From Cycas panzhihuaensis (Eukaryota; Cycadophyta): DNA of 64,000 bases. The notes below the pieces were generated by a model. It saw only the letters and a list, made by a program, of their open reading frames with translations. It ran no database searches and was not told where the DNA came from. This document shows positions 1-10,733 of the stretch, one piece after another; within the stretch, counting starts at the first letter, position 1, and every line of letters starts with the position of its first letter. A program made the position numbers and the translations under genes. Location: positions 132,377,741 to 132,441,740 of the forward strand of contig CM041465.1 in NCBI GenBank assembly GCA_023213395.1, read 5' to 3'.

Positions 1-1
1 T

Positions 2-1204
2 GATAATAAAATGTGGCATTTGAAGTATGGGCATCTTCCAATGAACACTCTAAAGTTGATGGAAAAATTTAAAATTGTGAATGGTTTGCCTCACTTCTCA
101 TCTAATGAGTTTTTTTGCAATGGCTGTCAATTTGGAAAGCAACATCAACTTCCCTTCAAAGAAAGCGAATGGAGAGCTCAATCCAGATTGGAATTAATCC
201 ATACAAATCTCTGTGGTCCACTTACACCACTATCAATTAATGGTTGTAGATACTTTCTCACCTTCATTGCTGATTGCACACGAAAGGTATGGGTTTACTT
301 TCTTCACAATAAGTCAGAGGTACTTGAAATTTTTAAACAATTCAAAGCAGAAGTAGAATTGGAATCAAAATCAAGGATTAAATACATCAGGTTAGATGGG
401 GGTGGTGAATACATAGCAAATGAATTCCTGAGGTTTTGCAAACAGAATGGGATACGTAGACAATTTACAACTCTCTACACTCCTCAATCCATTGGGGTTG
501 CAGAACGGAAGAACAGAACTCTAATGAAGATGGCACGCAACATGATCCATGGAAAACAACTTCCAAAATCATATTGGGTTGAGGTCATTAACACCGCCTA
601 CTATCTGATAAATCACAGTCCAACGAAAGCATTGGAAGATATCACTCCTGAAGAAGCATGGTCAGGTAAAAAATCCAATGTCAGTGCTCTTAAAATCTTT
701 GGTAGCCAAGCCTTTGTTCATGTGCCTAATAAAAAAAGATCAAAACTTGATGCAAAAAATATAGAATGCATTATGATAGGATATAGTAAAAATTCAAAGG
801 CTTATAAATGCATAGATCCCAAAACAAATAAGATCTATGTAAGTAGAGATGTTGTCTTCAATGAAGAAGATAATCAAAGGACTCAGTCCCATATTCAAAT
901 AATCAAAGTAGAAACCAAGAAGGAAGAACTTGAGGACACTCTAGAAGAAGCTCCAAAATCCATTACCAAAGAAACTATGTCAGAAGTACCAATTTCTCCC
1001 ACAGATGAAGGAGAAAACAAATTTGCAAGCCAATCAGAAGGAGGGACAGAACTCAAAAGAAAGGAAAAGAAATTACCGAAATGGCTCATCAGAACAATTG
1101 AAGAAGGAAAAGGAGAAATATTCAAGCACAAAACTAGAAGCCAAAAACCAAAGGCGCTCTTAAGTAGACTAGAGCCACAATCTTTTCAAGAAGCCAGACA
1201 TTAG
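2..1204 (+). pseudogene. copia GAG-pre-integrase and integrase, partial
   Basis: The frame is open to the window edge, so it began upstream. It starts with the GAG-pre-integrase motif (MWHLKYGHLP, then CNGCQFGKQH), followed by the integrase core and a copia C-terminal region ending in the KTRSQKPKALLSRLEPQSFQEA linker type. The core should hold a DDE triad. The first Asp, in the HTDLCGP motif of relative G, is Asn here (codon 206-208). The second Asp (395-397) and the Glu (503-505) are present. Loss of the first catalytic Asp means the integrase should be inactive. A TAG stop at 1202-1204 separates it from the reverse transcriptase, which continues in the same frame. Confidence 0.9.
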
Positions 1205-1222
1205 TCAGAATGGAGATCTGCA

Positions 1223-1847
1223 ATGGACTCAATAGTCAAAAATCAAACATGGGAGTTGGTAAATCTGCCTCTAAACAAGCCCACAGTCAATTGCAAGTGG
1301 ATCTACAAAATCAAAGGAGGAGAAAATGTTGAAGTCGAAAAATACAAGGCCCGACTTGTAGCAAAAGGGTACACTGAAACAGTAGGCGTGGACTTTGAAG
1401 AAACCTTCTCACCAGTTGCCAAAATGAATACGGTAAGGACCATTATTGCCTTAGCAACTATAACTAAATGGAAAATCTTTCAGCTTGATGTAGAAAGTGC
1501 TTTTTTGAATGGAGACCTTGAAGAGGATGTTTATATGACACAACTAGAAGGATACATAAAAGAAGGACAAGAACATCTGGTATGTAAATTAAAGAAGGCA
1601 TTATACGGGCTAAGGCAAGCTCCTCGAGCTTGGTATGCGAAATCGGATCAACACCTATGCCAAAATGGGTTTCAAAGGAGTGATTCAGATTCAAGTTTGT
1701 ATACAAGGAAAAGGAATGGGTTACTCACAATGATTGCTGTCTATATAGATGACATGATCCTTACTAGGAACGACGAATAATCAATTAGAAATATAAAAGA
1801 ATATAAAAGAAGAACTTCAGAAGAAGTTTGAAATGACAGATCTAGGT
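1223..1847 (+). pseudogene. copia reverse transcriptase, 3' truncated
   Basis: This is the copia reverse transcriptase (RVT_2 type): KNQTWELV, then VNCKWIYKIK, KARLVAKGYT, FEETFSPVAK, LDVESAFLNGDLEEDVYM, GLRQAPRAWY, and the catalytic YIDD box at 1742-1753. A stop follows at 1778-1780. Just after it a 10-bp direct duplication (aatataaaag, about 1790-1810) shifts the frame. Coding similarity then ends near 1847, so the thumb, RNase H and 3' end are missing. It continues in the same frame as the integrase upstream, as expected for a single copia polyprotein. Confidence 0.9.
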
Positions 1848-1859
1848 TTCGCTCGATCA

Positions 1860-2508
1860 TAAGGAATGTGTTCAGCTTTAAGAGAAGTAGTTCATGGCGG
1901 TTGAATTGTTGAAACTATCAGTAGCACCAGACTAGAGGGCATCGGTTCATAACCTTGATCAACCAGATGAAATTTGGTCAAAGTTGTGTGAAACTTTTGA
2001 GAAGAAGAAGACGATAAAACGTCTAGCTTTGATGTTGGAGCTTCTAAATTCTACAGTAGAAGATGAGACCAACATAAGCACGTACCTGAATAAAGTCACA
2101 GACTTGAAAAGCAAGCTAAAGGAGTTGAAAACAAATTTGATTGATCATGCACTGTTATTTGCGATAATTATGTCTAAGCTACCAACAACATTTGCCACTT
2201 TCTAGACCATCTATGTTAGAGATGAGGTAATGGAGGGTGAGACGTTTGATGGTATAAAGAATCTTATTCTAGTTGAGGATGCCAAGTTAAAACATCATGG
2301 GATCCTTGGAGGTTCCAAATCAAGTCAAGCCTTAGCCATGAAGATGTAGAGGAGAGAGACTATTCAACAAGAGAAGTTCACACAAAGGTCAGGGGAGGAA
2401 TCTTGGGAGAAGAAGAAATTCACTGGTAAATGTAACTATTACAAGAAGGAAGACCACAGAGAAAACAATTGTTGGTTCAAAAGACAAGACAAATGCAAAG
2501 CTAGCTAA
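1860..2508 (+). pseudogene. copia gag (UBN2-like) with defective zinc knuckle
   Basis: The longest open piece (1984-2205) reads WSKLCETFEKK, LMLELLNSTVED, ISTYLNKVTDLKSKLKEL, IIMSKLPTTF, which is the UBN2/gag-polypeptide pattern of copia elements. A stop at 2203-2205 is followed in frame by the expected continuation. The zinc knuckle near 2432-2475 reads CNYYKKEDHRENNC, so the second Cys of CX2CX4HX4C is Tyr. Gag forms the particle that packages element RNA; this copy could not do so. Confidence 0.8.
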
Positions 2509-2549
2509 AAAGATAAAGGGAAGAGCATAGCAACACACTGTGTTAGAGT

Positions 2550-2870
2550 GCCAGTCTTGTCAGCCGAGTCATGTTGGAGAGACTATTGGATATTGGACTC
2601 TGGAGCATAGAAGCACATCTCTTTCTAGAAGCAAAACTTTGATGCATGGAGTACAGATCATAGTAGTGCTGAGATTATCCTTAGAGATGCTCGTGTGTTA
2701 CCAGTTGATGGTGTTGGCGATGTATCCTTGGCGGGTGGTAAATTTAAAGGGGTCTATTATGTACCCAAGATGCAGATGAATTTACTATCAGCCCGAGAAA
2801 TCTGCAAACAAGGAATGAAGGTTGATCTTTATAAAGATGGATGCTTGATTAAGGATCCTCAATAGAATTT
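2550..2870 (+). pseudogene. copia aspartic protease remnant
   Basis: The active-site motif WILDSGA is encoded at 2587-2607 and is followed directly by a stop. Later bases keep the pattern LPVDGVGDVSLAGGKFKGVYYVPKMQMNLLS in shifted frames, which is the usual stretch leading to the GAG-pre-integrase domain. The protease would cleave the gag-pol polyprotein. This copy is broken by a stop and frameshifts. Confidence 0.7.
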
Positions 2871-3790
2871 CTCTACCATTGCTACTGGGAAAGTAAGAGA
2901 TAATTATTGGGTGTTTGAAAAGTTTCAATCCCAGAAGAAATCCTATGCTTTTGTTTCCAGCATAAATGATGTGAGTAAGTTGTGGCATGATCGCCTAGGT
3001 CATATTAATTACAAAAACGTCGCATTGCTGAAAATGTTGAAAATGGTAGAAGGATTACCATCTGTTTCATGTTTAGATGGTGTGTGTGAAGGGTGTATGT
3101 ATGGGAAGCATCATCGCTATCCCTTTGCTCGGGACAGTGCCTGGAGAGCCAAGGAGAATCTTGAACTCGTGCATATAGATGTGATGGGGCCACTCTCAAA
3201 CCTTTCAATATCAGGAACTCAAAATACTTTGGTGTTTGTAGACGACTACACCAGGAAGGCCTAGGTGTATTTCCTAAAGAACAAGTCAGATGTGTTTGAT
3301 GGCTTTCGTGACTGGAAAGCAAGTGTTGAAAACAAATGTGATAAAAAGATTAAAATATTAAGAAGTGTTATAATGGCAAGGAATATGACAATCATGTGTT
3401 TAATCAGTTTTGTCAGGATCATGGTATAAAACGAGAGTTTACTGTCCCATATACCCCACAACAAAATGATGTTGCAGAGAGAAAAAATTGTACCATGATG
3501 GAGATGGCAAGGTGTATGGTGCATTTAAAAATCTTGTCGTCGATGTTTTGGGCAGAAGCTGTTGTGACTGCTGTTTATATTCTAAATAGGATACCCACTG
3601 AAGCAGTTTGAAGCATGACCCCCAAGGAAAAATAGGCTAGTCGTAAACTAGCCATTGGTCATTTAAAAGCATTTGGGTGGATTGGATATGCTCACATCCA
3701 TAACAAAGGTCGCAAAAAGCTGGATTGCAAAGGTTTGAAGTGCATATTTGTGAGGTGTTTTGATTAGAAAAAAGCTTATAGACTGTGGGA
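2871..3790 (+). pseudogene. copia GAG-pre-integrase and integrase, frameshifted
   Basis: An HDRLGHINYKN motif and CEGCMYGKHHRYPF give the zinc-binding pre-integrase region. The core begins with ELVHIDVMGP, so the first Asp is present. A stop lies at 3262-3264 (RKA then stop). A small deletion near 3366 destroys the RSDNGKEY motif and with it the second catalytic Asp. The Glu motif DVAERKNCT (about 3470-3490) remains, followed by FWAEAVVTAVYILNR. Three open pieces (2911-3264, 3396-3611, 3612-3790) cover the domain. The integrase cannot be functional. Confidence 0.85.
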
Positions 3791-3809
3791 TCTGTAGGGG
3801 AGAAGAATT

Positions 3810-4572
3810 ATGATTAGTCAAAATGTTAAATTTGATAAGTCATCGACATATCATGTTGAGAAGTCATCAGAAGAGCCTTTTGACCCCCAACAACTTCCAT
3901 TTCCGAATTCAACAGTTGAAGAGGACGATGACCCAGTCATTGGAATTCAAGAGGAAGCTAGACTAAGTGGAGAGAGTAATAGTGAGGAGCTGTCACGTGA
4001 AGAAGTACCTACAACACCAGGTCCTTCTATATCGTTAGGGGCAAGGAAGACGATAAGGATTCCAGAGTGGCAATGCAAAACCTTGTTGATGATAGAACAA
4101 GAAGAATTTAGGATGCTAGTCAGACTTTGCTCATAAACACCAATGACTTCAGTGATCTTATTTCCTATGACGAAGTGAATGACGATCCACGATGGAAAGC
4201 TACAATGGAGAAGGAGTATGGCTCAATCATGAACAATGCCACATGGGATTTGGTTCCCTTACCTACGAAGAATAACCTAGTTGGATGCAAGTGGGTCTAC
4301 AAGACAAAGTTTCACTTTGATGGAGAGGTGGACAAGTACAAGGCTAGGTTTGTTGCTCAAGGGTTTACACAGGAGGAAGGAATTAATTATGAGGAGACAT
4401 TTGCATTAGTCTTCAAGATAACCATGGCTCGTTTGATCATTTCCTTGGTAGCTACATATGGTTGGGAGTTATACCAAATGGACGTTAAGTCTGCATTTCT
4501 TAATGGAGAGTCTAAAGGAGGAGATTTACATGTTGCAGCCTTTGGGATTCATTAAGAAAGGCCAGGAGGCAA
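3810..4572 (+). pseudogene. copia reverse transcriptase, N-terminal half only
   Basis: A linker (3810-4136) leads into DDPRWKATMEKEYGSI, NNATWDLVPLP, GCKWVYKTKF, DKYKARFVAQGFTQEEG, YEETFALVFK and YQMDVKSAFLNG, the first half of a copia reverse transcriptase. A frameshift follows in FLNGESKGGDL. At about 4573 the sequence jumps directly to the end of RNase H, so the YVDD catalytic box is absent. The deletion removes several hundred bases compared with an intact element. Confidence 0.85.
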
Positions 4573-4905
4573 AATATCAAGGACTCGGTGTAGGTGCAAA
4601 AGAAGTTGTATGGTTGCAAGGTCTCTTGGAAGTTCTTGGAGTATGAAATGGGAACCTGATTATTTTTGTTGATAATCAGAGTACCATTCATTTTTTTAAT
4701 GAATCTAGAGTTTCATGCTTGTACAAAGCACATTGAGATACAACACCGCTACATTCGTGAACAAATCAAATTAGGGAAGCTGCAGGTCGACTATTGTCCA
4801 TGTGAATATCAACTTGTAGACATCTTCACCAAAGCACTTACTGAAGATCAATTCATAAATATGCGTACCGAATTGGGACTCATAGAAGTTATCCTTAAGG
4901 GGGTT
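4573..4905 (+). pseudogene. copia RNase H C-terminal tail
   Basis: The sequence reads AKEVVWLQGLLEVLGV, then (4666 onward) CTKHIEIQHRYIREQI, LQVDYCPCEYQLVDIFTKAL and FINMRTELGLIEV. This is the standard end of copia RNase H and of the polyprotein. The front of the domain is lost with the deletion at 4573. It ends about 90 bases before the polypurine tract, as expected. Confidence 0.85.
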
Positions 4906-4983
4906 GTATCGACAAGGATAAAAAAAAGGATAGTCCAGGCCTTCGTGATAACTGAATTATTGCAGGTTCTCTACATTCATATT

Positions 4984-4992
4984 AAGGGGGGA
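4984..4992 (+). promoter_or_regulatory. Polypurine tract of element J
   Basis: AAGGGGGGA lies directly before the TGTTGG start of the LTR. Polypurine tracts prime plus-strand DNA synthesis, so this marks the LTR that follows as the 3' LTR on the plus strand. Confidence 0.85.
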
Positions 4993-5336
4993 TGTTGGCA
5001 TGGCAGTTAATTATTAAGCCACTTGTTAATGTTAATGTTATGGTTTAGTTAATGTGATTAACAAAAAGGTGCGAGTTATGTGGAGAGTCATAACCTTTAG
5101 GAGTTGACACCTCTTGGGGGATTATAAATATCGCAGAGTCCCTTGTATATTCATATCAATCAAGTGGTAATCAATGTGATTGATAGATTTTTATGGTGGT
5201 TTTTTTTCTGAAAGGGTTTCCCATGTATATCCTGTACTGTGCAACTATTTTCTGTGTTTATCTTGTTTGCTTGCTATGTATGGTAAAAGATTCTGTGGAA
5301 TGTAAACAAGTATGCATTCATTCATGTTTGTTAACA
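4993..5336 (+). repeat. 3' LTR of element J
   Basis: This 344-bp LTR begins TGTTGGCA and ends TGTTAACA, an imperfect inverted terminal pair. A TATA box (tataaata) lies at 5123-5130, the likely promoter for element RNA. No partner LTR is in the window, so its age cannot be judged from LTR divergence. Confidence 0.8.
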
Positions 5337-6909
5337 CTTTTGTGTTTTTTGGCCCTTTTTGAAGACTTAGGACACCATGTAGGGAGCCTAGTAAGTATAA
5401 ATGGATTTTTTTTTCACTTTAATCACTTAAAATACATTAAAATATGGCAAGTTTAGTACCAAAAATGCATGTATTTTTTTTTTTTTTTTAATGTTGTAGT
5501 GGGTGTGATCAACGCTCAAAAAAAGTGATTTTTCTCTCTTAAAACAACGAAAAATGTAATTTAAAAACAAAACTTTAGAATAGAAGGAAATATTGAAATA
5601 AGAATATTCTTAGTGAATATTTTTATGTTTATAATCTAAAGGTGAAAACTATTGAATAAAATCAAAAGTTTTTTAATATTTCAAAATGGGCAGTGGCACA
5701 TGACTATAAGAGTGAAAAATTGAATTCTATCAATCGATTTCCAATCAAAATATCATTCCGTGAAGTGTATGCAGGTCTAAGAATGATCACCTAATGATTT
5801 CGTAGGATTGTTGCATGATAATACAAATGCTTGAAGGTTTATGCAAGTCATGTAAAGATGAGAACGAAGTCACCAATTAGTGTAGGGCTGCCAATCACCG
5901 AAGGGTCGTGTCAAGGCATCACCATAGAGGAGGGACAACTGCTAGCCACTACCAGTCACCAAAGGAACAAACGTCATATGAGGGACAACTGCTACACAAA
6001 GAGTAGTGAATAGGAGGTCCCAGATCAACGTTGGAATCCCTAGGTGATAATAGGACTGCCAACACATGCAAATGATAGTGAGCAACAATAAGCAAACAAC
6101 AATGAACAACAATTGGGAACAATAGGGGCAACAACCAGTGGTGCACCCAATACAGTGAGTTGAGGAGGAAAACTCCACTAATCACTTCAAAAAAAAAAAA
6201 AAAATCCTCATTCCTGCAACGAGACAAACAAACCAACACTGTAACCACAATAGACAAAGACAAAAGAAAATCTTCTTTGCCTGCAGATTTGAAATACAAA
6301 TCAAAATATGTAATTTTTTTTCAATATTTAATTAAAAAGTACTCAAAAGAATATTTTGAATTTTGAGAGTTGAGAGAGCAAGAAGCCTTTTTTTGGATCG
6401 CCTTCTTATGGTGAAGATTGTCACCAAAGAGGAGTGGTAATAGCTAACCTTCAGCTGAAAAATGAAACCCAAAAATCCTAGAGTTGTAATACCAAAATCA
6501 TAAAGGGGATCTAGTTCGGGATCATGAAGGACAAGCAAATTAACATGTGCACCCACAAGAAATTAGAGTACAAGAACATAAGCACACAAGATGATGGAGG
6601 AGAAGAATTGATCCACTCTCCAAATAACTTTGATTAATCTCAGTGGCGTAACAATACACTCATCTCTCACTCTATATTCTATACAAGAGATGGTCTCTAT
6701 ATATAAATGAGAGAGCTCCTCTCAGGTTCACAACATGTTCGACAAGTGTCAAACATGCATGGACTGGTGGAAACATGCCAAAAGAGGGGGAAGGGGTCTT
6801 TGATCCTTCAAGTTATAATATGTTACATCACTAGGAAAAAGTGCACACTTACAAATTAAGTATAAATTGTGCAATTAATACATAATGATAAAACATAGAA
6901 GTTCTAACA
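5337..6909 (-). mobile_element. Element D3: leader and 5' LTR of a copia element, minus strand
   Basis: Read on the minus strand this is a 5' LTR (6909 down to 6525) followed by about 1.2 kb of non-coding leader. The leader matches that of D2 in several blocks, for example the GGTATTA piece near 6485 against the one near 37100, and AT-rich blocks near 5530-5650 against 36100-36320. Gag and pol are absent, cut off where J ends. The leader holds homopolymers (T run near 5470-5490, A run near 6188-6203). Short hydrophobic reading frames around 5942-6556 are chance products of this AT-rich sequence. Confidence 0.65.
6525..6909 (-). repeat. 5' LTR of element D3
   Basis: On the minus strand it starts TGTTAGAAC (6909 downward) and shares with the LTRs of D and D2 the blocks GCATGTTTGACACTTGTC, TATATATAGAGACCA and the stretch around GAGTGAGAGATG. 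Length is about 385 bp. The inner end near 6525 is inferred from alignment by eye with the LTR of D2; the primer site beside it is too decayed to recognise. Confidence 0.65.
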
Positions 6910-7479
6910 ATTCCTACTCCCCGCACTTTGCAACTTTCAAACCCCCTCGCGCTCCCTATTGTACTCACAAATACCTATAGACCTACCACAAAAATTAGGT
7001 CTACCCACATCAAACTTAATCACAGAACTAACACACCACAGGCCCATTGGAAAGGGAAATTTAGATAGGACTTCGAAGCTGCAAACAATACATCTTTAGA
7101 AAATTAGTGAGGGCCCTTTATTGGTAGAATATCCCAATAGGAAAAGGAATATCAAAAACACTAAATAAGTATAGGTACTAATAAAGACAAAATGGTGAAC
7201 CCCCCTCAATAACCCTAGAAGACTCCAACAAAAGGTTGGACAACATGAACGACGAAATAAGTAGGATGAATGATCAAATGAATAGGAAATATAGCTAGTT
7301 GTGGATAGACATAATCCAACTCATAGAAATAGTAAGCATAGACATGAGGGACATAAACCAATCTTGATGTAACAATGGACTACAAACCCTACCCAGAAGG
7401 GATGGGGAAGAGGAATTGCAAGATAGGAAAAACACTAGGCAAGAGGAATGCCAAATCGACGAGAAAGGTAGGAAAGATT

Positions 7480-8566
7480 TTGGCCTTAAAAATACAAAAT
7501 TCCTCCCAGAAAAATTTGGCCTAGATAAGTTTAGAGATATTTGAAGCTAGATAATCGAAATGGATATGTACTATCAATTAAACCTAGGCACTGAAGAAGA
7601 TAAAATACTAGCAATTTCCTTACATCTATACAGAAAAGCTCTAAAATAGTTCCATTGGTGGAACATCTACTAAAATTCCAAACGTTACAACTAGAAATTT
7701 TTAAAAGCATCCATGATAGAACTTTATGAAGACCCATGGAACGCAGATTATTTTGCACAACTCATGAGATAATAATGAATCGGCTTAGTACAAGCCTACT
7801 CTAAACAACTTTAGGATTTACAAAGCTTGGTCACTATTGACATCAAACACAAACAACTAGTAGAAACATACATTGTCGGATTTAGACATTTGATTAAACC
7901 CTACCTTAAAACAATGGCAATTCAATCCCTAAGTGAAGCAATCCGCCAAGCTAGAACTGTCAAGGCTGGACTTCGAGAATCCATACAAAGTTATGTCCAA
8001 CAAAGTGAATAACCTTGTACTAAGGCCAAACCTCCTTAAGCCACAACTACCAATTGAACTAGAATAGGTTAGCAACCAAAGCTAAACCCCTGCTCATAGA
8101 TAAAGGTGAAAATGAACCAAATAGAATATGTTAGAAATAATGTACATTCCCATTACATGGTCATTTAAGTTCATTTCATTTCATGTAATTAGAATATTTC
8201 CTCACATGGAATATTCTAAGTGAGAGAATATTCTGTGTGTACTCTATTATGTTTTCTAATGAATGAATAGAATGAGATTTGGAGAGTTGTGATACATTAG
8301 TGTATTGTCATCTCTTGTATGTTTCTTACATGTGCTTTATGCTACATATCCTACTCGTATCCAGTCATGCCTACAGAATACATAGAGCAGAACACCTAAG
8401 GAGAGGAATATGCTTTGACTATGGAGGGAAATGGAGTTGCAATCATAAATGCCCGTCAAAAAAAGTATACATGATAAAAAATGAAGAGGCAGAAATCCCA
8501 GACAAAGAGGTTCTAGAGGACGAACAACCACCAATAGGTGAGGAAGCAAAATTGAAGACCTATTGA
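7480..8566 (+). pseudogene. chromovirus gag with zinc knuckle, interrupted by a solo LTR
   Basis: The capsid region can be followed in pieces: FLPEKFGLDKFRD, EMDMYYQLNLG, ILAISLHLYRKAL, ASMIELYEDPW, then LVETYIVGFRHLIKPYLKTM (7827-8012). A solo LTR (8129-8375) interrupts it; the frame resumes after it without loss. The zinc motif reads CFDYGGKWSCNHKC (near 8420-8460), the chromoviral CX2CX7HXC form with the second Cys changed to Tyr. Gag would form the particle. Many stops make it non-functional. Confidence 0.75.
8129..8375. repeat. Solo LTR inside gag of element A
   Basis: A 247-bp block starts TGTTAG and ends CCTACA, flanked by perfect 5-bp repeats gaata (8124-8128 and 8376-8380). Removing the block and one gaata restores the gag frame of A (NQIEYIEQNT). 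That is the signature of an LTR element reduced by recombination to a single LTR. Its family matches none of the other LTRs here. Confidence 0.75.
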
Positions 8567-8599
8567 AGGAAACCAAAGGGGAAAATGTACATCTCACTT

Positions 8600-9016
8600 T
8601 AAACCATCACAAGAGAAGTCAACATACCACAAACACTATGCTCTGAGATAATGATCAAGAATGTTAGGATAACAACCCTAGTTGATGGTGGTAGCACCCA
8701 TAACTTTATCAATGGGCCAACAATTGTCAAGCTACCACTCAACATATCCTAGGTTGCCATCGCCAATGGAAATGACATGCCATGTAAAGGATACCATGAG
8801 AAAGTACACTTACAGATTGCAGACTACTTTACAAGCACTTGCATGTTCACAATGTCAATAGGAGTAGATGTCATCCTTGGCATCCAATTGCTACAAAACC
8901 TAGGAAACATTGTTACTAACTACAAAACTCGCTTCACAAGTTTTTACCAAAGAGGATGCAAATATAAGTTACAAGCCCCACCTTCACCACCAACCCAACT
9001 AGTAACATCACACTGA
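8600..9016 (+). pseudogene. chromovirus aspartic protease
   Basis: The motif LVDGGSTHNFI (about 8678-8710) is the chromoviral protease active site, usually DSGSTHNF. It is followed by VAIANGNDMPCKGYHEKVHLQIADY, then SIGVDVILGIQLLQNLG and NYKTRF. This matches the retropepsin region that precedes the reverse transcriptase. A stop at about 8748 interrupts it; the piece from 8777 to 9016 is open. Confidence 0.8.
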
Positions 9017-9860
9017 ATGGAGAAACTATCAAAGAAGAACCTAGCCTCATACCTAATGACCTATTATAGAATTGAACTCGGAGACATCCTCCATGAAGTA
9101 CAAACACTCATAAACCAATATGGCCAAGTCTTTGAAGAAACCCAAGGATTACTCCCAAGCCGAGGATTCAAACACCCCATTGAACTAGCACCAGGATCAA
9201 CACCAATTAATATTCTACCATACTAACAGCCTCACCACTTCAAAAGAGAAATTGAATGCATAACACAAGAACTCTTGTAGTAAGGATACATTACACTAAG
9301 CTCAAGCCCCTTTTCATTGCCTTTAGTACTAAGCCGAAAATGGGATGCATCATACCGTATGTGCATCAACTTTAGAGCACTCAACAAACTCATCATCAAG
9401 AATAGATACCCCATTCCATGAATAGATGACCTCCTCAACGAGCTACATGGAGCCAATTTCTTTTAGAAGATTGACCTACATTGAGGATACTGCTAGATTT
9501 GTATTAAAGTAGAAGATGTCTACAAGACTGCATTCTGAATCCATGGGAAATTGTCTGAATTTCAAGTTATGCCATTTAGATTAACTAATGCCCTTGCCAC
9601 GTTTCAGAGCACCATGAACCAAATTTTAAAACCCTTCTTATGCAAATTGTGCTAGTGTTCTCTGATGACATCCTGATTTATAGCAAAACATGGGAAGAGC
9701 ACCTAGGACACATCTAGGCCATAATGCAAACTTTAGCCGAGAACCAATTTTCACAAATAAATCCAAGTGTATGTTTGGGAAAACCAAACTAGAATACCTA
9801 GGAGACATCAACACCCAAGAAGGTGTCAAGATGGATCCAAAAAATATCCAAGCAATTATA
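9017..9860 (+). pseudogene. chromovirus reverse transcriptase
   Basis: The open linker (9017-9226) contains LINQYGQVFEETQGLLPSRG and HPIELAPGSTPIN, the usual start of a Ty3 reverse transcriptase. Then come YRMCINFRALNKLIIKNRYPIP, IDDLLNELHGANFF, FQVMPFRLTNALATFQSTMN, and the catalytic box as FSDD (VFSDDILIYSKTWEEH, near 9658-9700). At least five in-frame stops occur. It would copy element RNA into DNA; here it is dead. Confidence 0.85.
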
Positions 9861-10440
9861 AATTAGCCACCACCCAACAATGTAACTGGAGTAAGAAGAT
9901 TGTTAGGTGCAACTAGACTCCTATGATGATTTATCAAGGGGTACACCCATATTGCAACACCTTTAACTGACCTCACAGGAAAGGATATATTCACATGGGG
10001 TGAACCAATAATTGAGGCTTTCCAAGCACTCAAAATGCAATGATAACTACACCTATTCTCACAACACCAGACTTTAACCACCCATTCACCTTGAAGTGCG
10101 ACACATTAAGAGTCAAAGTAGTAGTACTCTCCAAGACAACCAACCCTTAGCTTATGAAAGCTACAAGCTAAATATAAGGGAACGATTAAAACCTATCTAC
10201 GACAAAGAGATGTTAGCAAACCATGCATGCATGCCATACACCAATGGCAACAATACCTGCTTGATGGTAAGTTTATAGTCAAAGCTGACCACGACAACTT
10301 CCAATATTTGCTAAACTAGAAAGCCCTATCAAACGAGCAACAAAAATGGGTAAGCAAACTTCAATCATTTGATTTTGATATTATCTACAAAAAGGGTAAA
10401 GACAATGTCATGGTCGATGCTCTATCAAGGATCCCTAAAA
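9861..10440 (+). pseudogene. chromovirus reverse transcriptase end and RNase H
   Basis: Pieces include IKGYTHIATPLTDL, HPFTLKCD, KADHDNFQYLLN, VSKLQSFDFDIIYKKGKDNVMVDALSR (about 10270-10430). This is the connection and RNase H region of a Ty3 element, with a run of stops and frameshifts. It leads directly into the integrase. Confidence 0.8.
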
Positions 10441-10733
10441 ACCCCTCCCTACAAGCGTTCTCCATTGCCATCCCCAATTGGATACAAGAACTAGCTCACA
10501 AATACAAGGTTGACCCCACAACTCAAAACACACTACAATAGGTCCACATTGAAGAACACAATAAGTATACTCTACACAGTGACATAATTCTATGTTCTAT
10601 GTAAGGGAAAATTATGCTACATCCCACATCCACATTTAAAAACAAAATGCTTTACGAAACACATCCCATGCCAACAGTTGGACATATGCAAATTGACAAA
10701 ACCTATTGCCAGATCTGTAATACATATATTTGG
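10441..10733 (+). pseudogene. chromovirus integrase, zinc-binding N-terminus
   Basis: After a linker (IPNWIQELAHKYKVDPTTQ) come KMLYETHPMPTVGHMQIDKTY and CNTYIW, the first part of the HHCC integrase domain with both His residues. Coding stops at 10733, where L is inserted, and the next residues of the domain are encoded from 24216. Confidence 0.8.

Larger units (their letters stand above)
1..1847 (+). mobile_element. Element I: Ty1/copia fragment, truncated at both ends
   Basis: The fragment carries the integrase and the first half of the reverse transcriptase of a copia element. The left end is cut by the window edge. The right end stops abruptly just after the conserved FEMTDLG-type stretch of the reverse transcriptase, where sequence of element J begins. 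Its protein is closely related to those of elements F and G, so these three form one copia family. No LTR is left. The exact junction with J, near 1847, is inferred from where similarity to G ends. Confidence 0.85.
1848..5336 (+). mobile_element. Element J: Ty1/copia with internal deletion and 3' LTR
   Basis: This is a second copia family, unlike I, F and G. The order is gag, protease, integrase, reverse transcriptase, RNase H tail, polypurine tract, 3' LTR. The 5' LTR, primer site and start of gag are missing at the junction with I. A deletion removes the second half of the reverse transcriptase and most of RNase H. Many stops and frameshifts mark it as old. The right end is defined by the TGTTGGCA...TGTTAACA LTR. 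Confidence 0.85.
6910..10733 (+). mobile_element. Element A, left part: Ty3/gypsy chromovirus
   Basis: This holds gag, protease, reverse transcriptase, RNase H and the first part of integrase of a decayed chromovirus. Bases 6910-7470 contain no recognisable coding and are probably its leader; no 5' LTR matching the 3' LTR at 25410 was found. Stops are numerous, so the insertion is old. The integrase stops at 10733, where L begins, and resumes at 24214. Confidence 0.8.

Noticed and set aside
5942-6556. Hydrophobic minus-strand reading frames as membrane proteins
   Set aside because: They are short, overlap each other in different frames and lie in an AT-rich retrotransposon leader with homopolymers.
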